Source: CAYPTB01 sp964413535 (lineage in GTDB: Bacteria; Planctomycetota; UBA1135; GCA-002686595). From it: a stretch of DNA of 64,000 nucleotides. Below are positions 16,981 through 25,317 of the stretch, in pieces. The notes under the pieces are model-generated. The model was not told the origin of the DNA and did no database searches. It saw only the letters and a program-made list of their open reading frames with translations. Each line of letters starts with the position of its first letter. The stretch's first letter is position 1. Where the stretch lies: assembly GCA_964413535.1 (NCBI GenBank), contig CAYPTB010000034.1, positions 1 through 64,000 of the forward strand, read 5' to 3'. A program made the translations under genes and the position numbers.

Positions 16981-17449
16981 GCAGGCCGGCAGTCCGAGCC
17001 TCCCCAGCTCGAGACCAAGATCCGATCGAAGAGTGTAGTCGTCTCGCCGGGGAGGAGCACCGCGCACGGATTACGATCCGGTCATTCTTGCGCTCGCGCA
17101 CGTGCGCAAAGCGCTCGCCTCGGCGGACTTCGGCGCGCGCAGCTCGTGGCGATGGGCTCGTTGCGGCGAGCGCGGTGCGCGAGCGCGAGACGCGCGATCG
17201 GCATGCCTAGAGCTCTCGAAGGGTCGCTGCTCGGCGGCGCGCCGGGAGAAGCTGGAGCGGCGCCCTGCGTCGGAACACAGAGAAAGAGATCGCGTCTCAG
17301 TCGGAGGGAAGCAACGCTGCGGGCCGACGCGCGACCGTTGCTCCGCAGTCGAAGCGGGCTGCGTGCGAACGTTTGCGTAGGTTCGAGGGTAGTCGGGAGC
17401 CGTAGGCTCGAGCGGCTCTCGCCGTAGACTCCGAAGTCGCGCCCTGTCC
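16981..17449. other. Divergent intergenic region, MBOAT operon / two-component system
   Basis: 469 bp between two divergently transcribed operons. It must hold both promoters but no convincing -35/-10 pair, operator palindrome or small gene was recognised. Part of it (16981-17067) is an open extension of the MBOAT frame that does not look coding. Confidence 0.4.
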
Positions 17450-18127
17450 ATGAAGCTGCTCGTCGTCGACGATGACCCCAAGTTCCGCGCTTACATCCAC
17501 CAAGGGTTGGAGGAGAGCGGAATCCACTGCTGGACGGCGTCGGACACGGCCGAGGCCCTGGCGCTCATCGCGAGCGAGCGCGACGGCTTCGACCTGATCC
17601 TGCTCGACGTGATGCTTCCCGACCGCCCGGGTTGGGAGCTCCTGAAAGACCTCCGGGAAGGCTCCGTGACGACGCCGGTCATCTTCCTGACAGCCCGTCA
17701 CTCCGTGGACGAGCGCGTCTTCGGCCTCCGCCTGGGTGCCGACGACTACATCATCAAGCCATTCGATTTCGCCGAGCTCCTGGCGCGCATCGACGCCGTT
17801 GCGCGGCGGACGAAGAACAAGATCGCCGTCGGCGACATCGAGATCGACGTCGGCGAGCGGTCCGTGGTGCGCGCGGGCCGGCGCATTGACGTGAGCCCGA
17901 AGGAGTTCGACCTCTTGCGACACCTGGCGGAGGCCAAGGGCGAGGTCCGGTCGCGCGTCGAGCTCCTCCACAAGGTGTGGCAGATCGATTTCGATCCCGG
18001 CACGAACGTCGTCGAGGTCTCCATCGCGAGGCTGCGGCGCAAGCTCGAGCTGCGCGGCCCGCGCATGATCCAGACCGTCGTGGGAAGGGGCTATCGCCTC
18101 GTCGATCCGGCCGGGGTGCAGGCATGA
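17450..18127 (+). CDS. OmpR-family response regulator
   Basis: 225 residues: an N-terminal receiver domain with acidic pocket VVDDDP, phospho-acceptor Asp53 in LLDVMLPDRPGW, Thr81 and Lys103 in IIKPFDF; then a winged-helix DNA-binding domain (ISPKEFDLLRHL-type helix, NVVEVSIARLRRKLE, IQTVVGRGYRL). It overlaps the kinase gene by 4 bp (ATGA). Divergent from the MBOAT operon, so it could control it, but no binding site was identified. Confidence 0.93.
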   Translation: MKLLVVDDDPKFRAYIHQGLEESGIHCWTASDTAEALALIASERDGFDLILLDVMLPDRPGWELLKDLREGSVTTPVIFLTARHSVDERVFGLRLGADDYIIKPFDFAELLARIDAVARRTKNKIAVGDIEIDVGERSVVRAGRRIDVSPKEFDLLRHLAEAKGEVRSRVELLHKVWQIDFDPGTNVVEVSIARLRRKLELRGPRMIQTVVGRGYRLVDPAGVQA

Positions 18128-19518
18128 CGCAGTCGTGGTCGATCGCGGGCAGGCTGACGCGCTGGTACGCGCTCACGATCGGCGTTCTGGTCGTCGCGGT
18201 CACCTCCATCACGGCGTGGTTCGTGAGCGAGTCGATCGCGCGCACCCTGGACGCGCTCGTCCTCGAGGAGGTCGACGAGATGCAAGCGCACTTCGCGACC
18301 AGCCAGAAGACGCCGGAGGACTTCGCGGAGCTCGCCCGCCGTTTCAATCTCGAGCACCCCGAGAATCCGCTCGCGTGGCGAGCGTGGAGCCGGTCGACGG
18401 GCGAAGTGTGGCAGGAGGTCGGGAGCGAGCGGCTGCTCGGCGAGATGCCCGCCGAGCCCGGGGTGATCGGTCGCACGTTCGCGCCGGCGCGCGGGCTGCG
18501 CTACCGAATGGAGGAGCTCGAGCCCGACCTCGTCATGTGCCTCGTCGTGGACGGCTCGTGGCAGGTGGCGCTGCTGCGGAACTTCCTCGCCTTGCTAGGT
18601 CTCGTGACTCTCGTCTTCGCGGCGCTCGCCATCGCGCTCGGCAGCTGGTTCGGCCGCAGGCTCGCCGGGCACCTGCGCTCCGTCGCAGACCAGGCTCGGG
18701 CGGTGACGGCCCCCTCCGCGGATGCGAAGCTCCAGGTGCAGGGAGCACCCGAGGAGATCTGCGAGGTCGCGGACGCCCTGTGCGAGATGCTCCGCAACAT
18801 CCGGCGCGAGAGCGATCGAGCGCAGCTCATGGCGGCCGGTCTCGCGCACGAGCTGCGCTCGCCCATCCAAAACCTTGTCGGCGAGGCGGACGTGGCGCTC
18901 CTGCGGGAGCGCACTGCGCCCGAGTACCGCAAGGTGATCGAGAGCCAGCTCGAGGAGCTGCGCGACCTCGCACGCGTGGTCGACAACCTCGTGATGCTCT
19001 GCTCGCCCAGCGCGGCGAACGGTGCCACGGCGCTGGAGCGCTTCGACTTGGGCCGGGAGGCCGAGATGCGCTTGCGGAAGTTCCGCACCGGCGCCGATCG
19101 AACCGGAGTCGCGGTCGATCTCGAGGCGGAGGGCGACCTGACGGTGGACGGAGACCGAGAGACACTTCTGCTCGCGCTCCACAACCTCGTCAGCAACGCG
19201 ATCGACTGGTCCCCGCGCGGAGAGCGCGTGCGCGTGTCGCTGCGCGGGAACGCCGACGCGATCGAGATCGTCGTCGACGACGCGGGTCCCGGCATCGCGG
19301 AGACGGAGCGGGAGAGCATCTTCGAGCCCTTCTACCGCGGACCCTCGGCCGACAAGGGCCGCATCGGGTACGGCCTCGGGCTCGCGCTCACGCGCACGGC
19401 CGTCGTCGCACACGGCGGCAGCATCGAGGTGGGCGTTTCGCCGTCCGGAGGCGCGCGCTTCCGGATCGAGATCCCGCGGACGAGCCCCGCGCGCAACGGC
19501 GTCAGGGGCGCAGCGTGA
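18124..19518 (+). CDS. Membrane sensor histidine kinase
   Basis: 464 residues. Two membrane helices (about 13-33 and 152-173) bracket an extracytoplasmic sensor of roughly 120 residues rich in acidic amino acids. A HAMP-like stretch leads to the dimerisation helix LAHELRSP (His242), then the ATP domain with NLVSNAIDWSP (N box), VDDAGPGI (G1), IFEPFYRG (F box) and GYGLGLALT (G2). All catalytic motifs are intact. It is the cognate partner of the overlapping response regulator; the stimulus is unknown. Confidence 0.93.
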   Translation: MTQSWSIAGRLTRWYALTIGVLVVAVTSITAWFVSESIARTLDALVLEEVDEMQAHFATSQKTPEDFAELARRFNLEHPENPLAWRAWSRSTGEVWQEVGSERLLGEMPAEPGVIGRTFAPARGLRYRMEELEPDLVMCLVVDGSWQVALLRNFLALLGLVTLVFAALAIALGSWFGRRLAGHLRSVADQARAVTAPSADAKLQVQGAPEEICEVADALCEMLRNIRRESDRAQLMAAGLAHELRSPIQNLVGEADVALLRERTAPEYRKVIESQLEELRDLARVVDNLVMLCSPSAANGATALERFDLGREAEMRLRKFRTGADRTGVAVDLEAEGDLTVDGDRETLLLALHNLVSNAIDWSPRGERVRVSLRGNADAIEIVVDDAGPGIAETERESIFEPFYRGPSADKGRIGYGLGLALTRTAVVAHGGSIEVGVSPSGGARFRIEIPRTSPARNGVRGAA

Positions 19519-19700
19519 CCGCGACGGCGTTGCTCGCGAACTCGACTGCGACCTGCGCGTGGAAGACGAGGTAGGCGTGGAAGGCGGGGATGCCCCTGAG
19601 GGCGGAGCACCCCTATTCCACTCGAGTCCAATCGATGTCCAGCAACCCGGTCGTACCGGGCACCTTCGGAATGGGGCTGATCGTGATCGGCAGTCGTAGA
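19502..19700 (-). pseudogene. Possible degraded C-terminus of a secreted protein
   Basis: On the minus strand, reading down from about 19700, one frame gives RLPITISPIPKVPGTTG and DIDWTRVE, a TAG at 19613-19615, then GIPAFHAYLVFHAQVAVEFA up to a TGA at 19502. The second half looks like the C-terminal beta strands common in planctomycetal secreted proteins. There is no start codon and one internal stop, so this is at best a remnant. It overlaps the kinase 3' end by 17 bp. Confidence 0.3.
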
Positions 19701-20070
19701 TCTCTCTGATCGCCGCGCGCGTGCTGGCTCCGGCTTCGGCGGGGTGACGCTCCTCGTCACCGAACGGTTCACGAGCGCCAGGGGATCTCTGGGGTCCTCC
19801 ACGCGGACAGCTCGTGACCGGCTCGTTGGCCGTGTGGGGCGAGTTCGGTCCGGATCGGGAGGCTCCGCCTTGCAGATTCCGGTGGTCGTCTCCATCTTGC
19901 CTCGCGCGTGACTGCTTTCGAAGCTCGCGCCGCGCGTCGATCGAGCGACCGCAACCGCCTTTGAAGCTCACTCTTTCCGCACGAAGCGGCTCGGACAGGG
20001 AGCGCGGGTGCCACGTCGGCTTTCGGCTTCGCGCGGCGCACGGGCGAGGGATCTGCCAGAGGAAGCGATT
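19519..20070. other. Gene-poor stretch before wecB
   Basis: 552 bp without an intact gene. The left part overlaps the degraded minus-strand frame described separately; the rest shows mixed codon bias and no hairpin, repeat or promoter that could be defended. The right end carries an AGAGGA Shine-Dalgarno (20058-20063) for the next gene. Confidence 0.45.
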
Positions 20071-21168
20071 TTGAGCGTCATCGCGGTCGTGGGAGCCCGC
20101 CCGAACTTCATGAAGGCCTGGCCCGTCGTGCGGTCCCTCGAGGCGCGGGGCGTCGAGGTCGCGCTCTGCCACACCGGCCAGCACTACGACGACCGCATGG
20201 CGGGGTCCTTCTTCCGGGAGCTCGGGATGCGCGCACCGGACGTCGACCTCGAGGTCGGATCCGGTAGCCACGCAGCGCAGACGGCTCTCGTCCTGCAACG
20301 CTTCGAGGAAGTGCTGCGCGCGCGGCGGGCCGAGCTCGTCATCGTCGTCGGAGACGTGAACTCCACGGCCGCGTGCGCATTGGCGGCCGTCAAGCTGCAC
20401 GTCCCCGTTGCGCACGTCGAGGCCGGGCTGCGTTCGCGCGACCGGTCGATGCCCGAGGAGATCAACCGGCTCGTCACGGACGTCATCTCTTCCATGCTCT
20501 TCGTCACCGAGCCGTCGGGGGTGGCGAACCTGCGCGCGGAGGGGATCGCCGCCGAGCGCGTACACCATGTGGGCAACACGATGATCGACAGCCTGCTGCG
20601 CTCGCGCTCCGCGGCACTCGAGCGCCCCCTCCCCGCTGGAGCGCCAGAGCGCTTCGGCGTGCTCACGCTGCACAGGCCGTCGAACGTCGACGATCGTGCG
20701 ACGCTGGCCGCGATCCTGGATGCCCTCGAGGACGTCTCGCGCGAGCTCCCGCTCGTCTGGCCCTTGCACCCGCGCGCCGAGAGGCGCCTCGTGGAGTTCG
20801 GCCTGCTCGAGCGCGTGCGTGCGTGCGAGACGCTCGTCGTCTCACCACCCTCGGGCTACCTCGACTTCCTCGGCGCGGTAGCGCGGGCGGCGCTCGTCCT
20901 CACCGACTCCGGCGGCATCCAGGAGGAAGCGCTGGTGCTGAAGGTCCCCGTCGTCACCTTGCGCGAGAACACGGAGCGACCGATCACCGTCGATTGCGGA
21001 GGGAACTTGCTCGCAGGTTCGGACCCCGATCGGATCCGCGCTGCCGCCCGCGAGATGCTCACCCGCGATCGCAGCTCGTTCCGCGTCCCGCCCCTGTGGG
21101 ACGGTCGCGCCGGCGAACGCATCGCCGAGATCGTCGCGCGCGAGCTAGAGCGCGGGATCGCGCTCTAG
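20071..21168 (+). CDS. wecB: UDP-N-acetylglucosamine 2-epimerase, non-hydrolysing type
   Basis: 365 residues, the family length. The TTG at 20071 is chosen because AGAGGA lies 7 nt upstream and the protein then begins directly with the first strand SVIAVVGARPNFMK. Family motifs: CHTGQHYDDRM, VVGDVNST, HVEAGLRS and MPEEINR, TLHRPSNVD, TDSGGIQEEA, RENTERP. The enzyme interconverts UDP-GlcNAc and UDP-ManNAc, a precursor for exported polysaccharides. It stands alone on the plus strand but fits the glycan theme of the region. The frame open upstream to 20008 is not convincing. Confidence 0.92.
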   Translation: MSVIAVVGARPNFMKAWPVVRSLEARGVEVALCHTGQHYDDRMAGSFFRELGMRAPDVDLEVGSGSHAAQTALVLQRFEEVLRARRAELVIVVGDVNSTAACALAAVKLHVPVAHVEAGLRSRDRSMPEEINRLVTDVISSMLFVTEPSGVANLRAEGIAAERVHHVGNTMIDSLLRSRSAALERPLPAGAPERFGVLTLHRPSNVDDRATLAAILDALEDVSRELPLVWPLHPRAERRLVEFGLLERVRACETLVVSPPSGYLDFLGAVARAALVLTDSGGIQEEALVLKVPVVTLRENTERPITVDCGGNLLAGSDPDRIRAAAREMLTRDRSSFRVPPLWDGRAGERIAEIVARELERGIAL

Positions 21169-21291
21169 CGTCCCGAACCAGAAGTTCGCCAGAACGGGCG
21201 CGTCGAACGAAAGGCGCGCCGACGACGCAACTCAGATCGAGTTTCGGAGGAGGCTCGACACGGCCAGGGAGCTGCAGGTGGCTCGGGCTGC

Positions 21292-21888
21292 CTAGGTCGT
21301 GAGTTGACCGGCGAGCGCGCCGACGAGCAGACGCAGGGGGCGGAGCTGCGCGCCGAGCGCGACGTGGCGCAACGCGGGGACGTGCAAGAGGAGGGCGGGG
21401 AAGCCGAGCTCGCGACCGCGTAGGAGTGCGTAGTAGTAGACGCGCTCACAGACGAAGCCGCCCGCATCGTCGGAGATCTCGACCTGTTTCGCCCCGCCCT
21501 TTGCGAGGATTCCGGCGAGGGGTTCCAGCTCGAACTCGGTGAGGAGATCAGGGCCGTCGTGCGATGCCACCTCCGCGCCGTCGACGCCGAGGACGTCCGG
21601 GCGGCCGCGCTTCAGCGTCGTCGTCGCGCGCCGCTCCAACCGGAAGCCCTTGCCCTGCTTGTGGACGCCCAGCAGGAGGAGAGCGTCCGGCCGGCGTGGA
21701 TGCAGGGCGTCGAGCGCGAGGTCGAGCTCCGCCAGCGCGCCGCGGAAGCTGACGGGCAGGATGCGCACCGAGAGCTCCACGCCCTTGGGTGGTTCGGTGT
21801 CGAGACGCTCCGCGAGCCGGCCGCTCGGGTTCTCCTCGACGTCTTCGTACGGGCCGAAGCCCGTCACGAGAATCAGCGGGTTCACCAT
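21292..21888 (-). CDS. Pyroglutamyl-peptidase I family (C15) peptidase
   Basis: 198 residues, close to the usual 200-220. LVTGFGPYEDVEENPSG matches the N-terminal C15 signature. The catalytic triad can be placed: Glu85 in GFRLERRA, Cys147 in GGFVCERVYYYAL and His169 in LLLHVPAL. The enzyme would remove N-terminal pyroglutamate from peptides in the cytoplasm. The next gene upstream on the same strand starts 18 bp away at its stop, so the pair may be co-transcribed. Confidence 0.85.
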   Translation of the reverse strand: MVNPLILVTGFGPYEDVEENPSGRLAERLDTEPPKGVELSVRILPVSFRGALAELDLALDALHPRRPDALLLLGVHKQGKGFRLERRATTTLKRGRPDVLGVDGAEVASHDGPDLLTEFELEPLAGILAKGGAKQVEISDDAGGFVCERVYYYALLRGRELGFPALLLHVPALRHVALGAQLRPLRLLVGALAGQLTT

Positions 21889-21906
21889 GGCCTTTCCAGA
21901 GAGGGG

Positions 21907-22344
21907 CTACTGGAACTGCTCGAGCGCTCGGGCGAGATCCTGCGCGAGCTCCGCGGTGGCGCGCTCGAGGTCGCGCTTGGCCGCCTCGAACTTCTCGCCG
22001 CCCTTCTCACCGAGGACCTCGAGCTTCGCGCCCAGGGCACGGCGTTTCTCCTCCAACTGAACGAGCGCGGCTTCGAGCTTCTCGCGCGCGACGCCCTCCG
22101 ATTCCTCGAGCCTCTGCGCGAGCTCGGAGAGGTGTTGGTCCACCCCCGAGAGCCGATCGCGCAGCGCGTCGGCGAGTTCCTCGGCTTTGCTCTTCGCTGC
22201 CGAACCGAGGTCGTCGAGCGTTTCCGTGAGCGCCGGCGCCTGCTCGGAGCCGCTCCGCGGCTCGGCAGCGTTCACCGCCGAGGGATCGTCGGAGCAGGCG
22301 ACGGCGAGGGAGAGAACGAGAACGAGGAACCGGGGATGCTTCAT
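21907..22344 (-). CDS. Secreted coiled-coil protein
   Basis: 145 residues from the ATG at 22344 (an upstream start would add nine residues before the signal). Signal sequence MKHPRFLVLVLSLAVACS, with a Cys that may be lipidated although the lipobox is imperfect. The rest is almost entirely charged helix with heptad spacing (ELADALRDRLSGVDQHLSEL, then KLEAALVQLEEKRRAL). Probably a periplasmic structural or lipid-interacting protein. No known family assigned. Confidence 0.7.
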   Translation of the reverse strand: MKHPRFLVLVLSLAVACSDDPSAVNAAEPRSGSEQAPALTETLDDLGSAAKSKAEELADALRDRLSGVDQHLSELAQRLEESEGVAREKLEAALVQLEEKRRALGAKLEVLGEKGGEKFEAAKRDLERATAELAQDLARALEQFQ

Positions 22345-22432
22345 GGTGGGAGGCCTGCGAGGCCCGCGCATGGGCTGCGTCCGCCTGGGGTGAGGGGTCG
22401 CTCGAGATCATAACCGAGCCCCCGTGAGTCGC

Positions 22433-23485
22433 TCAGCTCGCGCGCGGTGAACTCGCTTTCACACGCGGAGAGCGGCTCTGCCCCTCGACTTCGCGCGCTT
22501 CGTGCTCGCGCCACGCGGCCGCGAGCTGGTTCCGCTGCATCGTCCACAGCTCGCGCTGGACCATGTGGCCTTGCTTCAGCACGACGCCCAGCACGAACAG
22601 CATGTTCGCGACGACGACCAGCAGCAACGCGAGCAAGGCCGTGTAGGCTGCGGTCTCGCCCTGTACGTAGAACACGACCGCGAAGATGCCGGCAAGCAGG
22701 CCGAGGAGGCCGAAGCCGAAGCTCATCCCCCACACGTAACGCACCGGGTTCGCGAACAGGCTGAAGAGCGAGTGCGAGACGATCAATCGGTTCACGCGCG
22801 AGGAGCTCTTGCGCACCGCCTTGCCGCCCGTCCGCTCGCGCCGCTTGAACTCGCGCCACGCCAGCACGGCCGGGATCTCGTGCACCCGCAGCCCGAAGGC
22901 GTTCGCCTTGAGGATCACCTCGAGGTGGAACTCCTTCCCGTCCTCGCACAGCGGCATCGCCTGCACGACCGGTCTCCGGTAGGCGCGCGTCATCCCCGTG
23001 TTCATCGTCGCCGCGCCCGACATGCAGGCGCGAATGATCTTGTTGCCGATGCGCGAGAGCCACACTCGCTTCGCCGGTACGTTCTCGTAGCGTCCACCAG
23101 GGAGATGCGGGCTCGCCACGACGATGTCCGCGTCGGGGTGCTCGTCGAGCGCCGCGACGAGCCGATGCACGATGTCGTCGCCCCAGGAGAGGTCGATCTC
23201 CGTCGTGACGACGACGTCGCCTCGCGCTGCGGCGATCCCCGTCCGCAGTGCATGCCCGCGCCCGCGATTGTGAGCGTAGCCCAGGAGCACGAGCCGCGGA
23301 TGGCGCGCCGCGATCGGCGCCACGAGCTCCGCCGACCCGTCCGTCGAGCCGTCGTTCACGACGATGAGCTCCCACTCGCCCTCCAGCGTCGCCAGCGCCG
23401 ACAGCAGATGCTCGACCGTCGTCTCGATGATCTCCGCTTCGTTGTAGAAGGGACAGACGACCGAGACCTTCAACGGGAGGTTCAT
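22433..23485 (-). CDS. Family 2 glycosyltransferase with C-terminal membrane helices
   Basis: 350 residues. GT-A fold motifs: VSVVCPFYNEAE, VVNDGSTDGSAE, GRGHALRTG and TEIDLSWGDD (the DxD-type metal site). The last third has two membrane helices (about 270-290 and 295-320), as in DPM1- or GtrB-like enzymes that load a sugar onto polyprenyl phosphate. It could supply the lipid-linked donors used by the GT-C enzymes elsewhere in the window. ATG at 23485 has GGGAGG upstream in the mRNA sense. Confidence 0.87.
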   Translation of the reverse strand: MNLPLKVSVVCPFYNEAEIIETTVEHLLSALATLEGEWELIVVNDGSTDGSAELVAPIAARHPRLVLLGYAHNRGRGHALRTGIAAARGDVVVTTEIDLSWGDDIVHRLVAALDEHPDADIVVASPHLPGGRYENVPAKRVWLSRIGNKIIRACMSGAATMNTGMTRAYRRPVVQAMPLCEDGKEFHLEVILKANAFGLRVHEIPAVLAWREFKRRERTGGKAVRKSSSRVNRLIVSHSLFSLFANPVRYVWGMSFGFGLLGLLAGIFAVVFYVQGETAAYTALLALLLVVVANMLFVLGVVLKQGHMVQRELWTMQRNQLAAAWREHEAREVEGQSRSPRVKASSPRAS

Positions 23486-23680
23486 GGCGGTGGAAGCGTT
23501 CTTCGGCAGGATCGACGGCGGGCCGAAGCCGCGTCCGCTGGGAGGGTCGCTCCGGCCGCGTGGACGCCGCTTTCAGGCTAGCGGGAAGCGGGTGCAAGTT
23601 CCCGACTTCCCCGGCCACTTCCGACCGAGAGGCCAGGAGCGAACGCGCGCGGCTTCGGACGACTCGCTACGCTGGTCGCC

Positions 23681-23965
23681 ATGTCCTTGATGGAGTTCCT
23701 CGTCCTGCTCCTCGTCGCCGGTGTCTGCGGGTCGATCGGTCAGACGCTCGCGGGGTTCTCGCGCGGCGGATGTCTCGTTTCGATCGCCGTCGGTTTCATC
23801 GGCGCCCTGCTCGGTGCCTGGCTCGCGCGGAAGCTCGGGATGCCCGAGCTCTTCGAGCTGGAAGTCGGCGACTCGTCCTTCCCGATCGTTTGGTCGATCA
23901 TCGGGTCGTCGCTCTTCGTCGCGGTCATCGGACTGGTGACTCGCGAACGCACGAAGCGGAAATGA
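23681..23965 (+). CDS. GlsB/YeaQ/YmgE-like small membrane protein
   Basis: 94 residues with three hydrophobic helices and the typical glycine pattern (VCGSIGQTLAG, GFIGALLGAWLARKLG). This matches the transglycosylase-associated/GlsB family, membrane proteins often linked to stress in other bacteria. It is preceded by a 195-bp divergent intergenic region shared with the GT2 gene. Confidence 0.75.
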   Translation: MSLMEFLVLLLVAGVCGSIGQTLAGFSRGGCLVSIAVGFIGALLGAWLARKLGMPELFELEVGDSSFPIVWSIIGSSLFVAVIGLVTRERTKRK

Positions 23966-24282
23966 ACGAGTGTCGTCCTCGCCGCGACGGCGCGCACCGG
24001 GGAGCACCGCATTTCGAAACGCGTTCGCCGGAGCCCTGCGGAGTGGGTCGCGACCGACCCGCGTTCCGAGCGGATTGAACAATCTACTCGTCGCGCTGCG
24101 TCTCGCCCGAGCTCGTCCCCTTCGCCGGTGCGCACACGGGCTCGACTCGGCCCGGGCAGGCAGGAACGAGGGCTACGAGACGGATCTGTCGGCGCACTCC
24201 TCCCGGGGGCACGCGACTTGTTCTCGGCCTCGGGCTCTCGGACGAGCCGCAACGGAAGGACGACCTCCTGAGGTCGCACGAC
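23966..24282. other. Non-coding stretch before C39 lipoprotein
   Basis: 317 bp. No frame in it has convincing coding character, and no strong hairpin was recognised. It presumably holds the promoter of the C39 lipoprotein gene. Confidence 0.4.
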
Positions 24283-24879
24283 ATGAGCCCCAGGCAGCTT
24301 TGGATCCTCGTGCTCCTCGCCCTCGCGAGTTGTCAGCACCTGCGAACGGGGACGACCCTGGCGGCGGGAGATCTCTCCGACAGCGCGGTCGTCCTCCCCG
24401 TGTCGATCGTGTCGCAGGACGAACTCTTCGAGTGCGGCCTGGCGTCCGTATCGGCCTTGACTCTCTTCCACGGCGTCGTGATCCCGACGGAAGGCCGCAC
24501 GCGCCTGACCGAGATCGCTGAGCGGGAAGAGGGAATCTCGGGCGCGGAACTGCGCGACACGCTCGAAGCGCTCGGATTGGAGGTCTTCCTCTTCGAGGGC
24601 AGGCTCGACGATTCGGTCGCAGGAGCGTTCCACCACCTCGACCGCGGCCGACCGCTCCTCGTGATGATCCCCGGCGGCGGGCGCTCGTTGCACTACTGCC
24701 TCCTGACCGGCTACGACCCCGCGAACGAGACCGTGATCCTCTTGGATCCGAGCAGGGGGAACCTGGTGTTGCCCCAGAAGCTGTTCGACGACCTGTGGGA
24801 AGACGCCGGACGCTTCACGCTTCTCGCCATCCCCCCGACACCCGCGGACCAACAGAAAGAGCAGGGAAACCAAGCATGA
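24283..24879 (+). CDS. Lipoprotein with C39-like peptidase domain
   Basis: 198 residues. The signal peptide ends in a perfect lipobox LASC (Cys17). The body is a compact C39 domain: QDELFECGLASVSAL with the predicted catalytic Cys, LHYCLLTGYDP with the His, and LLDPSRGNL with the Asp. In proteobacteria, PA2778-like C39 lipoproteins pair with a small PA2779-like protein; here the next gene overlaps by 4 bp and has a similar plan. Likely acts at a membrane surface as a protease or maturation factor. Confidence 0.75.
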   Translation: MSPRQLWILVLLALASCQHLRTGTTLAAGDLSDSAVVLPVSIVSQDELFECGLASVSALTLFHGVVIPTEGRTRLTEIAEREEGISGAELRDTLEALGLEVFLFEGRLDDSVAGAFHHLDRGRPLLVMIPGGGRSLHYCLLTGYDPANETVILLDPSRGNLVLPQKLFDDLWEDAGRFTLLAIPPTPADQQKEQGNQA

Positions 24880-25196
24880 ACTCGATTTGCACGTCCATTC
24901 TCCTCTCGACAGGGCTCCTCGTAACGGGAGTGAGCGCTGGCCTCGAGATTCGGCACGTACCCCTCGAGCGCCACGAGCGCACCGAACTGCGCAGCCGCGA
25001 GAGCGAGACCCTCGTCCTGCGACGCGCCGGAAGCACGAAGGGCACCCTCGACCAGAACGAGCGGACCGAACTGCGGCGCCTCGAGCAGCAGAGCAACGAG
25101 CTCGAATCCAAGCGGGCGGGAGAGTTCTCGAACAACACGCTCCTCACGATCCTCGTGATCATCGGGATCGTCGCGCTCGTCCTCATCATCGCCTGA
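24876..25196 (+). CDS. Small protein with signal and C-terminal membrane helix (PA2779-like?)
   Basis: 106 residues from an ATG overlapping the previous stop (ATGA). A signal sequence (to about residue 20), a charged middle with repeated ERTELR (positions about 36 and 65) and a C-terminal hydrophobic helix LLTILVIIGIVALVLIIA. The arrangement resembles PA2779/DUF6627-type partners of C39 lipoproteins, but residue-level homology could not be verified. The two ERTELR repeats may be the segment recognised by the neighbouring peptidase. Confidence 0.6.
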   Translation: MNSICTSILLSTGLLVTGVSAGLEIRHVPLERHERTELRSRESETLVLRRAGSTKGTLDQNERTELRRLEQQSNELESKRAGEFSNNTLLTILVIIGIVALVLIIA

Positions 25197-25317
25197 TCGA
25201 GATTCGCGGGCCGATCGGGCTCCATCGCGACCAAACGGTCGCCTCGGGTACTGGTCCAGCACTCTTCCGCGGTCGCCTGTAGCATGGCGGGCGGCCGAGG
25301 GTTGGCCGACCGACTCC

